41,671 nucleotides of DNA from an uncultured Clostridia bacterium (GCA_934122035.1 CAKOVP010000008.1:1-41671), one strand, 5' to 3'; shown: positions 8,211 to 18,199, counted from the stretch's first letter. Program-made: numbers and translations. Notes: generated by a model from the sequence alone, not told the origin.

Positions 8211-11200
8211 TTAATAACTTCTTGTTATCGGAAATCCTAATTTAGCGAACATATCCTCGGCTAAACTTTGTATTCTACTTCCATTTATTCTAATTTCAAA
8301 ATGTACGTGAGGTCCAGATGAATTACCAGTTGATCCCTGATACATTATCAATTGTCCTTTTTCTACCTGCTGTCCAGCACTTACCACTACAGAACTAGCA
8401 TGCGCATAACAAGTTGATACTCCACTTCCGTGATCTATTACAACACGATTTCCATATGTGCCTTCCCATCCAGCTTTTGTAACAGTTCCAGCTGCTGCCG
8501 CATATACTGGTACTGGTCCATTGTCTGTTGGGTTAATATCTACAGCTCCATGGTTTGCATATGAACCAACAAAAGAAATTGGGTCTATTATTGGATTAGA
8601 TAATCTTACTCCATTTACATTATAACTTCCGTCTAATTCAACCTGTCCAGTTGCATTATTTCCTGAGTTAGTATTGTTTCCATTATTTCCGTTGTTTCCA
8701 TTATTGTTATTATTCGAATTATCTGAGTCTCCTTGAGTGCCATTATGTTGAGGCCTATTGTGTTGTTTTCTTTCTGCATCTAGGTCTACTCCCACAGATT
8801 TAAATAGCCTCTTCATAATACTTATTACACTATTTATCCAGCCATCTGGTGGCGCACAATAGCTTTGCCCTATAGTTCTTACAGTGTAATTTCCTCCTCC
8901 AAAGTAATAACTTTCGGTTGATATTCTTCTTCCTAAGTCTCTTGTTGCATTGCCAAAGCTTGTATATTTAGCCCATTTTGTTCCTGTACTATCTGTATAA
9001 TATTGTTGACCAGATTCAGCCTTACAACTCATCCAGTTATATGTGCTGCTGTCTATTCTTGCCCAATTTGTTCCGGCACTAGACTCTTGGGTAACAACAG
9101 CTACTGCAAATATAGCATTTACTTTATTGTTATTCTGTATATACATAAAGTCATTAAGTGCTCCTAAAAGATTTTCCCTTGCTTGGCCAGAATAACAACT
9201 TTCTATTGCTTTCTTTACTTGTCCTTTTGATAGCACTATATTGCTTTGAGATCTTGAAACATTTACTATTATGTCTTCCTCAACATCAATTGTCTCTAAA
9301 TCTGTATTTTTATATATGCTCATATCCAAATTGTCTAATGAATAATCACCATTTTTAGTACGTTCTATTAAAAATTTAAATATTTCTGCTTGTTTTTGCG
9401 TCTTCTCATTGTTATTTAGCATATTTAAGAACATATCTTTCGCATCATAAATTTTTACAAATGGTACTTCACTCTTATTGGAGTTTGGAATTCTAAATTT
9501 ATTTTTCCATTGAGCTATTATGCTATCTGCTTTTCTTTCTATTTCTGCTGTATCAACATTAACTGTTCCTTTTTGCCAATCATTATATACCATTTTTTCT
9601 GTTTGCGTAAAATTGCAATAGTCAAGACTATAGCTCTTATCTGTTCTTGTTCTTGAAGTTGCATCTCCAGATATAGTAGAAGTATTTGTTGGAACAGTTA
9701 CTGGACATGTAGCATCATTGTATACTTTTGTTTCTTCTCCTAATGGATACTCTACCATATTAGGTACATTAGTGTATTCTACTGTTTCCTTAAACATCCA
9801 TGTGTCCACATTTGTAACTGCTGCTACACATTGAACATCTGTAACAATTTTTTTATAATGATTTTGATCGTTATACTGAGTTGTATTTTGACTTGTCCCT
9901 GTTGTATACCAATCCCATACATCTGGGTCAATTTCCGTATAAGTATATTCTCTAGTAGTTTCTGTTATTTGCCAGTCAAACCAGCTATTAAATGTATCTA
10001 CACTTTCATGTTCCTGAACACTTATTACTATTTCTCCAGCTAATACATGTTCTTGTATAAAATTATAAACATATTCTGGATTTTGAGATATAAAACAAAG
10101 GGCTATGGATGTTTGTATTGGCATAGAATATTTTTCTACTGTTTTTAAATAGTTAACAGCTTGTTCTGTTACTGTTGTTTTTTTCTCTGTTTTTGAGTTT
10201 TCTGTAACTTCTTCTGTATGCCAATTTGCAAAATATAAGTTTCCACTACCATCTATTGTATAAATATTCTTTATTTCTTCTTTTATTTCGTCTAATGTAT
10301 AGCCATTAAGTAGCTCGCTATTTACCGTACCACTATTTGCATTACGTCCCAAGAAGCTATTGCAAAATAAATTTGCTGTTTCTGTTACTAGCTCTTCTCC
10401 GTGTGTTAAAAAGTTGTGATCATCATTATATTCAATCCATTTTGTGCCACCAGGAGCAGCTGATTTAACCGTTTGTACTGTTGATGAGCTAAGGACCCCA
10501 CTTGTTCCATCTCTATCTGCTGAATCATATGCAATTAGAAGATTTTGGCCATTAAAGCTACTTATATTATTTTGAGGATGAGATGTTTCCATTTGCTCAA
10601 AAAATTCTTTACTTAATGTAAAATTCCATCCGCTCTCTACTGTTCCATTAGTTTTTGCTGTATTATATAATTCTTGATAATTGTTTAAAAACTCTAAACC
10701 CGACAATCCATCTCCATTAGCTGGTGCCCAAAGTGCTGCTGCATTAACCTTATTTAGGTATAATGATGCCATTCTACCACCCATACTATGTCCAACAACA
10801 CCAATTTTGTTGCTATTTATTGAATATGTATTTTTCATATAATTTATAGCTGAATCCATATCTGATTCCATATTATTTATTGTGTAGTTTGTACTAGCCT
10901 CTGTACTACTGCCACAGCCCGGTAAGTCTATTGTTATTGATGCTATACCATTTTCTGCAAGAATTTTTCCTAAACTTATAAAATGATCATTATCGCCTTG
11001 TCTTTTTCCTGTAAATCCATGTACCATTAAAACACATGGCATATCGGAAAGGTTTTCTGTAGGTATAATTACTGTAGCAGGTATTGTATTATTTCTTGCT
11101 CCAGAAATATTTACGTCTATTTCTTTTGTTGAGTATTTCTCTCCGCCACCATCTAATGAATTTGCATTAATTGCATTAATCATAGCCTTAAACACTTGTA

Positions 11201-11915
11201 ATTTTACATACTTCATGTCGGTTGAGTCTGAACCATCACTATTGTTCTTTCTTATTTTTATAATTCCATTATAGTGTGTTTCGTCTTCCTGTATACCAAA
11301 ATCTGGATACTCTGTACATAATTGCGCAAGTAGAAATTGTCTTAAATATTTCATTTTTTGCTTTTTATTTGCCTCTGAATTTTCATCTTGTGAATCATCT
11401 ATGTCTCCTGATAAAAACATACTGTTTAAAGATATTCCTTGATCTTCAATTTCCTTTATAAGTTGTTCTACTTGTTCATCCGTTATTTCTATTCCATTAG
11501 AAAAGTCTACATCTGCATCATATGTTGAAGATGAACTAATAAAGTCTTCACTCATTATGTTGTTTGCTCTATTACTTAAAAGATCGCTTATTCCACTTAT
11601 TACTCCATATACAAGTGCTGCTGCTGCAATAATTATTATAAAAATTATTAAGCCTTTTATTCCAATAGCTTTAACAAATGCAAGTATTGCTTTCTTTACC
11701 ATCTTAGCAACCTGTTTTCCAGCTTCTTTTGCTCCACCTTTTATTTTTGAGCCAATAGAACTAATAGCCGCTTGTGTTTTTTTAGCTGCTATTTGTTCCT
11801 TTTGTTGCTCCTCTAGTTCAGATTGTTGTTGTTCTAGCTGAGCTTCTTGTTGTTTTTGAAGATCCATATTCTCTAATTCTTCATCATTTAGGTTTTCGTC
11901 TTCTCTATTATCCAT
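8211..11915 (-). CDS. T4SS-associated wall hydrolase: alpha/beta-hydrolase, glucosaminidase-like and M23 peptidase domains
   Basis: This 1234-residue protein has a Gln/Glu-rich coiled start (15-45), one membrane helix (about 86-108) and a long outside part. Residues about 265-525 form an alpha/beta-hydrolase domain with VMVHGFTG, GHSMGG (nucleophile S377), an acid candidate among D464-D469 and a histidine at H500 or H505. Residues about 905-1045 resemble a lysozyme/glucosaminidase fold, with candidate catalytic E944. After an Asn/Gly-rich linker (1055-1090), an M23 metallopeptidase (1105-1225) has HxxxD (H1122, D1126), H1172 and HVH (H1203, H1205), so it looks active. The middle part (530-900) is unassigned. 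In Gram-positive conjugation machines a bifunctional wall hydrolase (VirB1-type) opens peptidoglycan for the channel; the esterase-like insertion is unusual. The GGGAG site supports the ATG at 11915. Confidence 0.85.
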   Translation of the reverse strand: MDNREDENLNDEELENMDLQKQQEAQLEQQQSELEEQQKEQIAAKKTQAAISSIGSKIKGGAKEAGKQVAKMVKKAILAFVKAIGIKGLIIFIIIIAAAALVYGVISGISDLLSNRANNIMSEDFISSSSTYDADVDFSNGIEITDEQVEQLIKEIEDQGISLNSMFLSGDIDDSQDENSEANKKQKMKYLRQFLLAQLCTEYPDFGIQEDETHYNGIIKIRKNNSDGSDSTDMKYVKLQVFKAMINAINANSLDGGGEKYSTKEIDVNISGARNNTIPATVIIPTENLSDMPCVLMVHGFTGKRQGDNDHFISLGKILAENGIASITIDLPGCGSSTEASTNYTINNMESDMDSAINYMKNTYSINSNKIGVVGHSMGGRMASLYLNKVNAAALWAPANGDGLSGLEFLNNYQELYNTAKTNGTVESGWNFTLSKEFFEQMETSHPQNNISSFNGQNLLIAYDSADRDGTSGVLSSSTVQTVKSAAPGGTKWIEYNDDHNFLTHGEELVTETANLFCNSFLGRNANSGTVNSELLNGYTLDEIKEEIKNIYTIDGSGNLYFANWHTEEVTENSKTEKKTTVTEQAVNYLKTVEKYSMPIQTSIALCFISQNPEYVYNFIQEHVLAGEIVISVQEHESVDTFNSWFDWQITETTREYTYTEIDPDVWDWYTTGTSQNTTQYNDQNHYKKIVTDVQCVAAVTNVDTWMFKETVEYTNVPNMVEYPLGEETKVYNDATCPVTVPTNTSTISGDATSRTRTDKSYSLDYCNFTQTEKMVYNDWQKGTVNVDTAEIERKADSIIAQWKNKFRIPNSNKSEVPFVKIYDAKDMFLNMLNNNEKTQKQAEIFKFLIERTKNGDYSLDNLDMSIYKNTDLETIDVEEDIIVNVSRSQSNIVLSKGQVKKAIESCYSGQARENLLGALNDFMYIQNNNKVNAIFAVAVVTQESSAGTNWARIDSSTYNWMSCKAESGQQYYTDSTGTKWAKYTSFGNATRDLGRRISTESYYFGGGNYTVRTIGQSYCAPPDGWINSVISIMKRLFKSVGVDLDAERKQHNRPQHNGTQGDSDNSNNNNNGNNGNNGNNTNSGNNATGQVELDGSYNVNGVRLSNPIIDPISFVGSYANHGAVDINPTDNGPVPVYAAAAGTVTKAGWEGTYGNRVVIDHGSGVSTCYAHASSVVVSAGQQVEKGQLIMYQGSTGNSSGPHVHFEIRINGSRIQSLAEDMFAKLGFPITRSY

Positions 11916-11929
11916 TTAAGCTCTCCCAA

Positions 11930-12910
11930 TTAAAAATTTACTAGTATATTTGATATATCCTTATATTGTGTTTTATCTAATGTACTGTCAAATGTATTTT
12001 TATTGTTTATAATATCTGAAAATACCATACTCTTTGCTTGAATTGCACCATTATAAACTTTGTTTATTTTTATTGATAAATACTTAGTTTGTCCTGCATT
12101 TATTGACAAATTGCTTTGTATTATTTCAGAAATAAATGCAGTATATTTTGCATTGCTACCACTGTACTGCACATATATTCCACCATTATCGCTTGTTCTA
12201 TTAAGCATTATTATATTGTTGCTATTATTTGTTATACTGATCTTATATATTTCGTAATCATCATATACATTTTTTTCTAATACTGTAATACTTGCAATAT
12301 TGTTAGCAGCAGTTTTGTTTATTTTTTCGTTGGTTATATATCTAAAAATATTTAATTTGTTTGTATTGTTTTCTGTAACAATTGTAATGTAGTCTTCTAT
12401 TGAGTTAGAAGTTTTACCAGAAGCAAGCATATTTTCTATATAAGTTATTTTATATGTGTAGATATTGCCTGATGCTTTCCAATTTTCTATGTTATATGTT
12501 TTTTCATTATTAAATATTTTATCTATATACTGTGTTTTAAAGTCGTTAACTGTTGGGAATAATTCTTCCTTACAGTTTGCACTCAAATATGTATAAGCAT
12601 TATTTGCATCTTTATTATTGCATAATTTTATAAAATTAGCAATTAAATTTTGATTAGATTTAGCTTGTGTATCTGTTATTTTATCTCCAGTTATTTGAGA
12701 ACTTGTATGTAAAACATTGCTTGATTTATTGCTAGTTGATTGATTAGAACTTATTGTATTGTTTATTACATTAACATATTGTTCTTTTTCATTTTGTTTT
12801 GCAAAAGAGTTTAGCAATTGAATTAATGTTATTACTGCTAAAATAATTATAATTGTTGTTATTACTCCAAGTCTATTTTGGTTAAAATATCTTATAAATT
12901 TATTAAACAT
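11930..12910 (-). CDS. VirB8/TcpC-like membrane protein with NTF2-like domain
   Basis: One membrane helix (about residues 15-36), a Ser/Asn-rich stalk (45-85), an NTF2-like unit (about 90-200, with AYTYLSANCKEELFPTVNDF) and a beta-rich Ig/FxLYD-like domain (about 215-310). This is the layout expected of the bitopic VirB8/TcpC scaffold protein, and the gene sits between the VirB6-like gene and the wall hydrolase, as in other Gram-positive systems. The NTF2-like unit is shared with the gene at 6878-8194. The ATG at 12910 lacks a close ribosome binding site. A GAAAGG lies 44 nt upstream with an 11-bp perfect hairpin between, which would leave an effective gap of about 12 nt. Confidence 0.55.
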   Translation of the reverse strand: MFNKFIRYFNQNRLGVITTIIIILAVITLIQLLNSFAKQNEKEQYVNVINNTISSNQSTSNKSSNVLHTSSQITGDKITDTQAKSNQNLIANFIKLCNNKDANNAYTYLSANCKEELFPTVNDFKTQYIDKIFNNEKTYNIENWKASGNIYTYKITYIENMLASGKTSNSIEDYITIVTENNTNKLNIFRYITNEKINKTAANNIASITVLEKNVYDDYEIYKISITNNSNNIIMLNRTSDNGGIYVQYSGSNAKYTAFISEIIQSNLSINAGQTKYLSIKINKVYNGAIQAKSMVFSDIINNKNTFDSTLDKTQYKDISNILVNF

Positions 12911-12922
12911 ATTTTCTTATAT

Positions 12923-12960
12923 AATCAATTATATAAACTTATTTATAATTGATTCCTTTC
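12923..12960 (-). promoter_or_regulatory. Hairpin between ribosome binding site and start codon
   Basis: On the minus strand GAAAGG (12955-12960) is followed at once by an 11-bp perfect stem (12923-12933 with 12944-12954), then 12 nt to the ATG. Folding would bring the site to a usable distance, so translation may depend on this structure. Confidence 0.45.
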
Positions 12961-12972
12961 TCTTTTTTCTAA

Positions 12973-13000
12973 ATAAAGCCAAAGTTTCCTTTGGCTTTAT
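12973..13000 (-). terminator. Intra-operon hairpin after the VirB6-like gene
   Basis: A perfect 12-bp stem (ATAAAGCCAAAG/CTTTGGCTTTAT) with a 4-nt loop lies 13 nt after the VirB6-like stop. The T-run behind it is weak, so it may be a leaky terminator or an mRNA-processing/stability element that lowers downstream gene dosage. Confidence 0.55.
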
Positions 13001-13013
13001 CTCTTGTGTAAAT

Positions 13014-16000
13014 TTAATTTTTTCTTGGTCTTCCTGGACCACGTTTTATTTTTTCTGTGTTAATTTTCCTTACTTGTGCTTTAGCAGTTTTTTCTGCTGT
13101 TTTTGCATTTGATATGTCTATTTGTCTTTTGCCTTCTTGTTTTGTTCCTGTGGCATTTCTTTGTGTACTTGTATTGTTACTTATTGCTTTAGGTGCAGAT
13201 GTAACCCCACGTATAACCGCCATATTGTCAAAGTAATTCTTTGCCATTCTTTCAGCATTTTCTTTAGATACACCACCCTCTTGCATTGCTCTTCTTGCAA
13301 CTTGAGATTGGTATTTTTCTCTCTTAGATTGATCTGCTAAATCACTAAAGCTATATTTCTGTGCAGCGCTTAATGCACCATATGCACTTCTATGAGCTTG
13401 TTCTGCATCAAGTCCTTGTCCTATTAAAGAATCTTCTAGTTTTAATGCCTTGTCTGCCATGCTTTCATCATCTACACCTGAATCGTACATCATATCATAT
13501 CTTCTCTGTGCATATCTATCAACATCTTCTGCTTTAAAATCTGGATGATCTGCAAGTATTCTTGCTCTATTTCCTTCATCTGAAATATAATTTCTTCTTG
13601 ATCTTGCATTGTCGCTTGCTTCTACACTTCCGTATTTAACTTCTGAAGCAAATCTACCTAATTCATTTCTACCATCTATAGTATCGTTTACAGCATTTCC
13701 TATGTTACCACCTATGTAACCGCCAGCTGCTGCTCCAACACTAAGTCCTTTAAATGCATCTCCTAGGTCTCCACCTACCATACCAATTCCAAGTCCAGCC
13801 ATTCCAAGTGCAGTAGCACCTGCTGCCATTCCAATACCTTTGATAGCAGCTTTTCCTGCTTTCTTTCCTAATGAACTAGCAATTCCTTTAGCACCACCAG
13901 CAATAGTATATCTCCTTCCAATTGCTGTACTAGCATTGTTAATTATTTTTCTAGCTTTGCTTTCTTTCTTTTTATTATCTGATCCAATATTAATGTTACC
14001 TTTTGAATTTGCCATTCCATAATCCATATTTGGTTGTCCATTTATATCCATAGCACTTGTTTGTACAGATTTATTGTCAGAATATGTACCTCCTAAAATA
14101 CCAGAATAATTTTGATCTCTATTTTCTTCTGGATTATTTACTCCATAATTTCCAATAGCTTTATTTCCGTTTGTATTTTCCATTACATTTTGATTTTTTG
14201 CGTTTGCTTTTGTACTATTTCCATTATCACTTGGTTTTTGTCCAATTGTAGCATTCATTGTATCCATAAAACTTACGGAATTAGGATTATCCGCAATACG
14301 AGTTCTTGATTGTGTTTTTGTACGGTTTGGTGCTGGTCCTTTTTGTCCTCCTTTTGGAAGTTTTCTTAAGCTACTCATTAATGAACCTGCTACAGCTCCA
14401 CCAGCAAATCCACCTGCACGTTCTTCTGTATTTCCATGTATGCCAAACATCTTTTTAACAATTTTCTCTGCTGGTACTATAAATGCCATAGCAACTAACG
14501 CATATATCATATTTTGTACCGCAAGTGATAAAGCAGATGATATAAATACCGTATAAATTATCATATGAAGTGCTGGTAAGAATGCATAGAAAATATAATC
14601 CTTAAGCCAAAAATTAAATGCTTGTGCTTTACCATCTTTTAATTTGTCTAAAGGATATGATAGAGCAACTGCTGGTGCCATTAATGTATAAAAGGCTAAC
14701 ATTATTAATCTCTTCATATATACTATTACAAAATATACTGTATATGCTGTAAATGCAACATACATTATTGTATATCCTACTTTTCCATGTACGTTGCCAA
14801 ATTGTGTTTTAGTTCTTGCAACATTTATAAAATTAGATCCAAAAGTTTTATTTCCATTGTTACCGTCGGTAATATTTATTACTAGTTGACTTATTGTTCC
14901 GTCTGGATTTTCATCTCCGCCAAGTACACTTGTTACTTGATCCGCTATTGTCATTGTAAATGCCATTATATAGTGTAAGAAGAATATTAAACATAGTGCA
15001 ATTAACCAATCCATAAATGTTTGTTTATATTTTGCCTTGTCTCCTGCACTTGAACTTATTACTATTCTAATTCCCAAATATAGTAATACAGATAAGAGGC
15101 CAACTATTGCTATATTTCTTATTGCAACATACCAAGCACTAACTACTCCTTTTAACTTTTCAACAATTGATTTGTTCGATCCTCCAAGCATTCCACTGTA
15201 ATCCTCATTGCTTGAGAAAAAGTTTGCATTTAGTGCTGCAACATTTCCTGCAAAAATTTCTGCTGGTGTCAATTTTATAGTTCCAACTCTGTAATGACCA
15301 AAAAAATTACTTATTGCCGATGCTGCTATTTCAACTGTTGGTAATGAACTATCTGCTGGATGTTCACCTATGTAGGTGTCTAAATCGTCATCTTTTTGTG
15401 CGACACCAGAATACCCAATTACAAATGACTGCATTAAATAATTTAATCCATCACATATAGCAACTACAAATGAAGAAATTGGACTAAGTAATAATCCTCC
15501 ATCTATGTCACCCTCATCATCATTTTGGCTTTGATCGTTATGTATTTCACTTGTAGCTTGATTGCTTATTCCTCTAGCCTCTCTTTGGTCTTGAGTATAG
15601 TTCAATGTTATTTCTCCAGTTGCAGAATTCCATGTTACAGCTTTTCCATTAGCTCCATCAATTCCACTATTATAATCCTCCCATGCTCTATTAATTTGGT
15701 CTGATGTTAAATTATAATTTTTATTTCTAAGAGCTTCTTTAAATTTTTCTTCATCGCTTTTCTCTACATTACTATTATTTCCACTATTACTGGTATTATT
15801 GTTATTATTACTATTATTGCTGTTGTTGCTGTTGTTCTCACTTGCTTTATAAGTTGTGTCGTTTTGTGCTAAAATCTCTGCACTAGATCCTTCATATACT
15901 ACGCTCATTAACTTGTTTTGAATATTAGCTTGGACATCACTTTTACTATATCCCGCTTTTATAGTAACTACCAATTTTTCATCTTCAACTTTTACGCTTT

Positions 16001-16217
16001 TTACTCCTTCTGCTTGTACAAATGCATCATATAAATTACTAGCTGGACGTTTATATGACAAAGATCTATCGTTTGCATACTTCTCTAACCATGCAGTTGC
16101 ATCGTCTTTATCATCAGCAAAAGTTGCTTTACATCCCATAATAAAGTTACTTAGTATTAATATTACAAATATTGCCATAATCTTTTGTATTGTTTTTTTG
16201 CTCATAAAGTGATTCAT
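13014..16217 (-). CDS. VirB6/TrbL-like polytopic channel protein with long cytoplasmic tail
   Basis: This 1067-residue protein begins with a signal-like helix ending NFIMGC (possible lipobox, C29), followed by an outside region with a BMC-like beta stretch and an Asn-rich linker (127-150). The polytopic core (about 355-590) contains WYVAIRNIAIVGLLSVLLYLGIRI and KYKQTFMDWLIALCL, typical of the TrbL/VirB6-like inner-membrane channel proteins in Firmicute type IV systems. A tail of about 470 residues follows: Ser/Asn-rich, then a Gly/Ala-rich membrane-active or glycine-zipper part (about 780-850), then a charged region. The last residues read RGPGRPRKN, an AT-hook-like motif. The start at 16217 is supported by GGGAGG 5 nt upstream. 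It lies 14 nt after virB4. Topology is inferred only. Confidence 0.8.
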   Translation of the reverse strand: MNHFMSKKTIQKIMAIFVILILSNFIMGCKATFADDKDDATAWLEKYANDRSLSYKRPASNLYDAFVQAEGVKSVKVEDEKLVVTIKAGYSKSDVQANIQNKLMSVVYEGSSAEILAQNDTTYKASENNSNNSNNSNNNNNTSNSGNNSNVEKSDEEKFKEALRNKNYNLTSDQINRAWEDYNSGIDGANGKAVTWNSATGEITLNYTQDQREARGISNQATSEIHNDQSQNDDEGDIDGGLLLSPISSFVVAICDGLNYLMQSFVIGYSGVAQKDDDLDTYIGEHPADSSLPTVEIAASAISNFFGHYRVGTIKLTPAEIFAGNVAALNANFFSSNEDYSGMLGGSNKSIVEKLKGVVSAWYVAIRNIAIVGLLSVLLYLGIRIVISSSAGDKAKYKQTFMDWLIALCLIFFLHYIMAFTMTIADQVTSVLGGDENPDGTISQLVINITDGNNGNKTFGSNFINVARTKTQFGNVHGKVGYTIMYVAFTAYTVYFVIVYMKRLIMLAFYTLMAPAVALSYPLDKLKDGKAQAFNFWLKDYIFYAFLPALHMIIYTVFISSALSLAVQNMIYALVAMAFIVPAEKIVKKMFGIHGNTEERAGGFAGGAVAGSLMSSLRKLPKGGQKGPAPNRTKTQSRTRIADNPNSVSFMDTMNATIGQKPSDNGNSTKANAKNQNVMENTNGNKAIGNYGVNNPEENRDQNYSGILGGTYSDNKSVQTSAMDINGQPNMDYGMANSKGNINIGSDNKKKESKARKIINNASTAIGRRYTIAGGAKGIASSLGKKAGKAAIKGIGMAAGATALGMAGLGIGMVGGDLGDAFKGLSVGAAAGGYIGGNIGNAVNDTIDGRNELGRFASEVKYGSVEASDNARSRRNYISDEGNRARILADHPDFKAEDVDRYAQRRYDMMYDSGVDDESMADKALKLEDSLIGQGLDAEQAHRSAYGALSAAQKYSFSDLADQSKREKYQSQVARRAMQEGGVSKENAERMAKNYFDNMAVIRGVTSAPKAISNNTSTQRNATGTKQEGKRQIDISNAKTAEKTAKAQVRKINTEKIKRGPGRPRKN

Positions 16218-16231
16218 GTTTCCTCCCTCTA

Positions 16232-18199
16232 TTATGATCTTCTCTGATTATTTTCCATTAGTTTATTTAAGTTTGTTTCCACGAATTCAAACTCTTTTGC
16301 TGTTGGTGTAATTTGTAATATTGCAGTATCTGCACCTACCTTTAGTAATCCTTCTCCTTTGCCACAAGTAACTAGGAATCCTGCTTCTCCTTCGCTTAGT
16401 TTAAATACTTCTTTTAAGTATTGTATTTCAGATTTATCTTGTGCAAGTAATAATTTTGTATCTGATGATGTTAAGACTGCTTGTACTTCTGGTTTTTCGT
16501 AGAAGTCTTGGAATCTTTGTGAAATTATTGCAAGTGATACATTTCTTTTTCTTGCACGTCTTGCCATTGTATTTAAGAAGTCTACTGCTTCTGGGTATGG
16601 CAATAACATCCATGCTTCGTCTACTAGCACTCTTTTTTTGGCAGCTTTTTTTCTATCTTCACTATTTTTCTTTACATATTTTTCCCATATCCAAGAAAGT
16701 AATATTTGTTGTGCAAGTGGTCTTGCAAATCTTTCTTCTAGCTGCGAAATATCTAGATTTATAAATAGTGTTCCATCTAGTAAGTCAAATGTAGATTGTC
16801 CATCAAAGTAAGCCATTTGCCCATCATATTCTCTTACATATTGTTTCATTACTTTTAATAAATAACTGTAATGAGATCTATAATCTTGGTTTGTGTTTCC
16901 TTCTGCATTTCTTTGTAAACGTCTGTACCAAGAACCAATTGTTGGCATCTTTTTTCTTGCTCTTCCTAACATTTCTGTGTTGCCACTACTTCTTGACTCA
17001 TACAAGCTGTTTGGATCGCTTGTTATTCCATATGCAGCATATTCTTGAGCAACATTTTCTGCTATTATTTGTTTTGTTACTTCGTTTACATCTTTACTTC
17101 TTGTACTTCCTCTCGCCATTGTTAATAGGGCTTGAGTTACGTCTTCTACTTTATTTTCTACGTTTAATACTGTTTTATCTCTTCCTGTTATTTCGTCTTT
17201 TACAACTTCTGTCTCAATATCGAAAACGTTTATTACTGTTTTTGAGTTTGGGCTTATTACAACATTCGTTCCGCCTAAGCTTTCTGCCACTATACTGTAT
17301 TCACCTTCGGCATCTAGTGCTAAGCTTTGTATTCCCATAAGAACTGCTGATCTTGAGATTAAGGTTTTCATTGTAACTGATTTTCCGGCACCAGACTTAG
17401 CAAATATAACCATATTGTAGTTTGTAAGTGAGCTATGAAAGTTATCAAATAAAATTGGAACTCCAGTTTGTTTGTTAAATCCTAAAGGTATTCCTGTTGA
17501 ATGTCCTACTTCTGATGTTGTAAATGGGAATACTGTTCCCATAGATCTACGGTCGAATGTATGCGTTCTTTTAATTTTGTCTTGTGCTAAAGGTAAATTT
17601 GATTGAAATGCTTCTTCCTGCATACCCCAAGCACTTTTTATTCCAACTAATGATTTAGACATTTCTGTTGATAGCATTTTTGTAAGTCTGTCTAGATCCT
17701 CTAAACTATATGCAAAAAGCGTAGATACTATTGATGCCTCATATAATTTGTTAAATCCTGCAGCAATTTCGTCTCTTAAATCTTCTGCTTCGAATCTCTT
17801 TTGAGCCAAACTACTTTCTCTGTTTATGTTTCCTCTATCTGCTGCTACTATTCTTTCTGTTTCTAGTTCATTTATAGTTCTGTTTAATTCATTTTGTGAT
17901 CTTGATTCTGCAATTGGAGTTATGTATATTGATGTGTTTATATCTCCAAACATATACATATCCCTAAATAATTCTGGGAAAGTACACATTCTTGGAAGTG
18001 CAGATACGAAGAAGCTTCTTGCATATCTTTTTACAGTTGATGCAATTTCTAAGTGATCTATATTACTTGCATCTATTCCAGATGGAGCAATTAATTCTTT
18101 TATTGTTTTTTTATGAAGTATTTTAACTTCCTCATTGCTTGTGTAATCATTCCTTACTTGAAACTCTTGCATTGGTTGTTTCTTTTTCTTGAACATCAC
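16232..18199 (-). CDS. virB4: VirB4-family secretion ATPase
   Basis: The conserved motor ATPase of type IV secretion systems. An N-terminal domain (1-230) precedes the RecA-like motor with Walker A AKSGAGKS (267-274), Walker B VLVDEAW (524-530; D527, E528) and a downstream SQRFQDF motif typical of VirB4/TraC. At 655 residues it is intact but shorter than some VirB4 proteins, and another protein resembling the VirB4 N-terminal half is encoded directly upstream. The start is GTG at 18199 or the next codon ATG at 18196; both follow AGGGAG. The gene overlaps its upstream neighbour by 53 nt, so translation is probably coupled. No sign of frameshift or decay. Confidence 0.95.
   Translation of the reverse strand: MMFKKKKQPMQEFQVRNDYTSNEEVKILHKKTIKELIAPSGIDASNIDHLEIASTVKRYARSFFVSALPRMCTFPELFRDMYMFGDINTSIYITPIAESRSQNELNRTINELETERIVAADRGNINRESSLAQKRFEAEDLRDEIAAGFNKLYEASIVSTLFAYSLEDLDRLTKMLSTEMSKSLVGIKSAWGMQEEAFQSNLPLAQDKIKRTHTFDRRSMGTVFPFTTSEVGHSTGIPLGFNKQTGVPILFDNFHSSLTNYNMVIFAKSGAGKSVTMKTLISRSAVLMGIQSLALDAEGEYSIVAESLGGTNVVISPNSKTVINVFDIETEVVKDEITGRDKTVLNVENKVEDVTQALLTMARGSTRSKDVNEVTKQIIAENVAQEYAAYGITSDPNSLYESRSSGNTEMLGRARKKMPTIGSWYRRLQRNAEGNTNQDYRSHYSYLLKVMKQYVREYDGQMAYFDGQSTFDLLDGTLFINLDISQLEERFARPLAQQILLSWIWEKYVKKNSEDRKKAAKKRVLVDEAWMLLPYPEAVDFLNTMARRARKRNVSLAIISQRFQDFYEKPEVQAVLTSSDTKLLLAQDKSEIQYLKEVFKLSEGEAGFLVTCGKGEGLLKVGADTAILQITPTAKEFEFVETNLNKLMENNQRRS

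Noticed and set aside
8650..8760. Microsatellite-like expansion
   Set aside because: It encodes the Asn/Gly-rich linker of the wall hydrolase and stays in frame; a normal flexible linker for this composition.
16891..17340. Antisense gene of 149 codons opposite virB4
   Set aside because: Leucine-rich translation of the complement of an intact ATPase gene, no ribosome binding site; a shadow frame.
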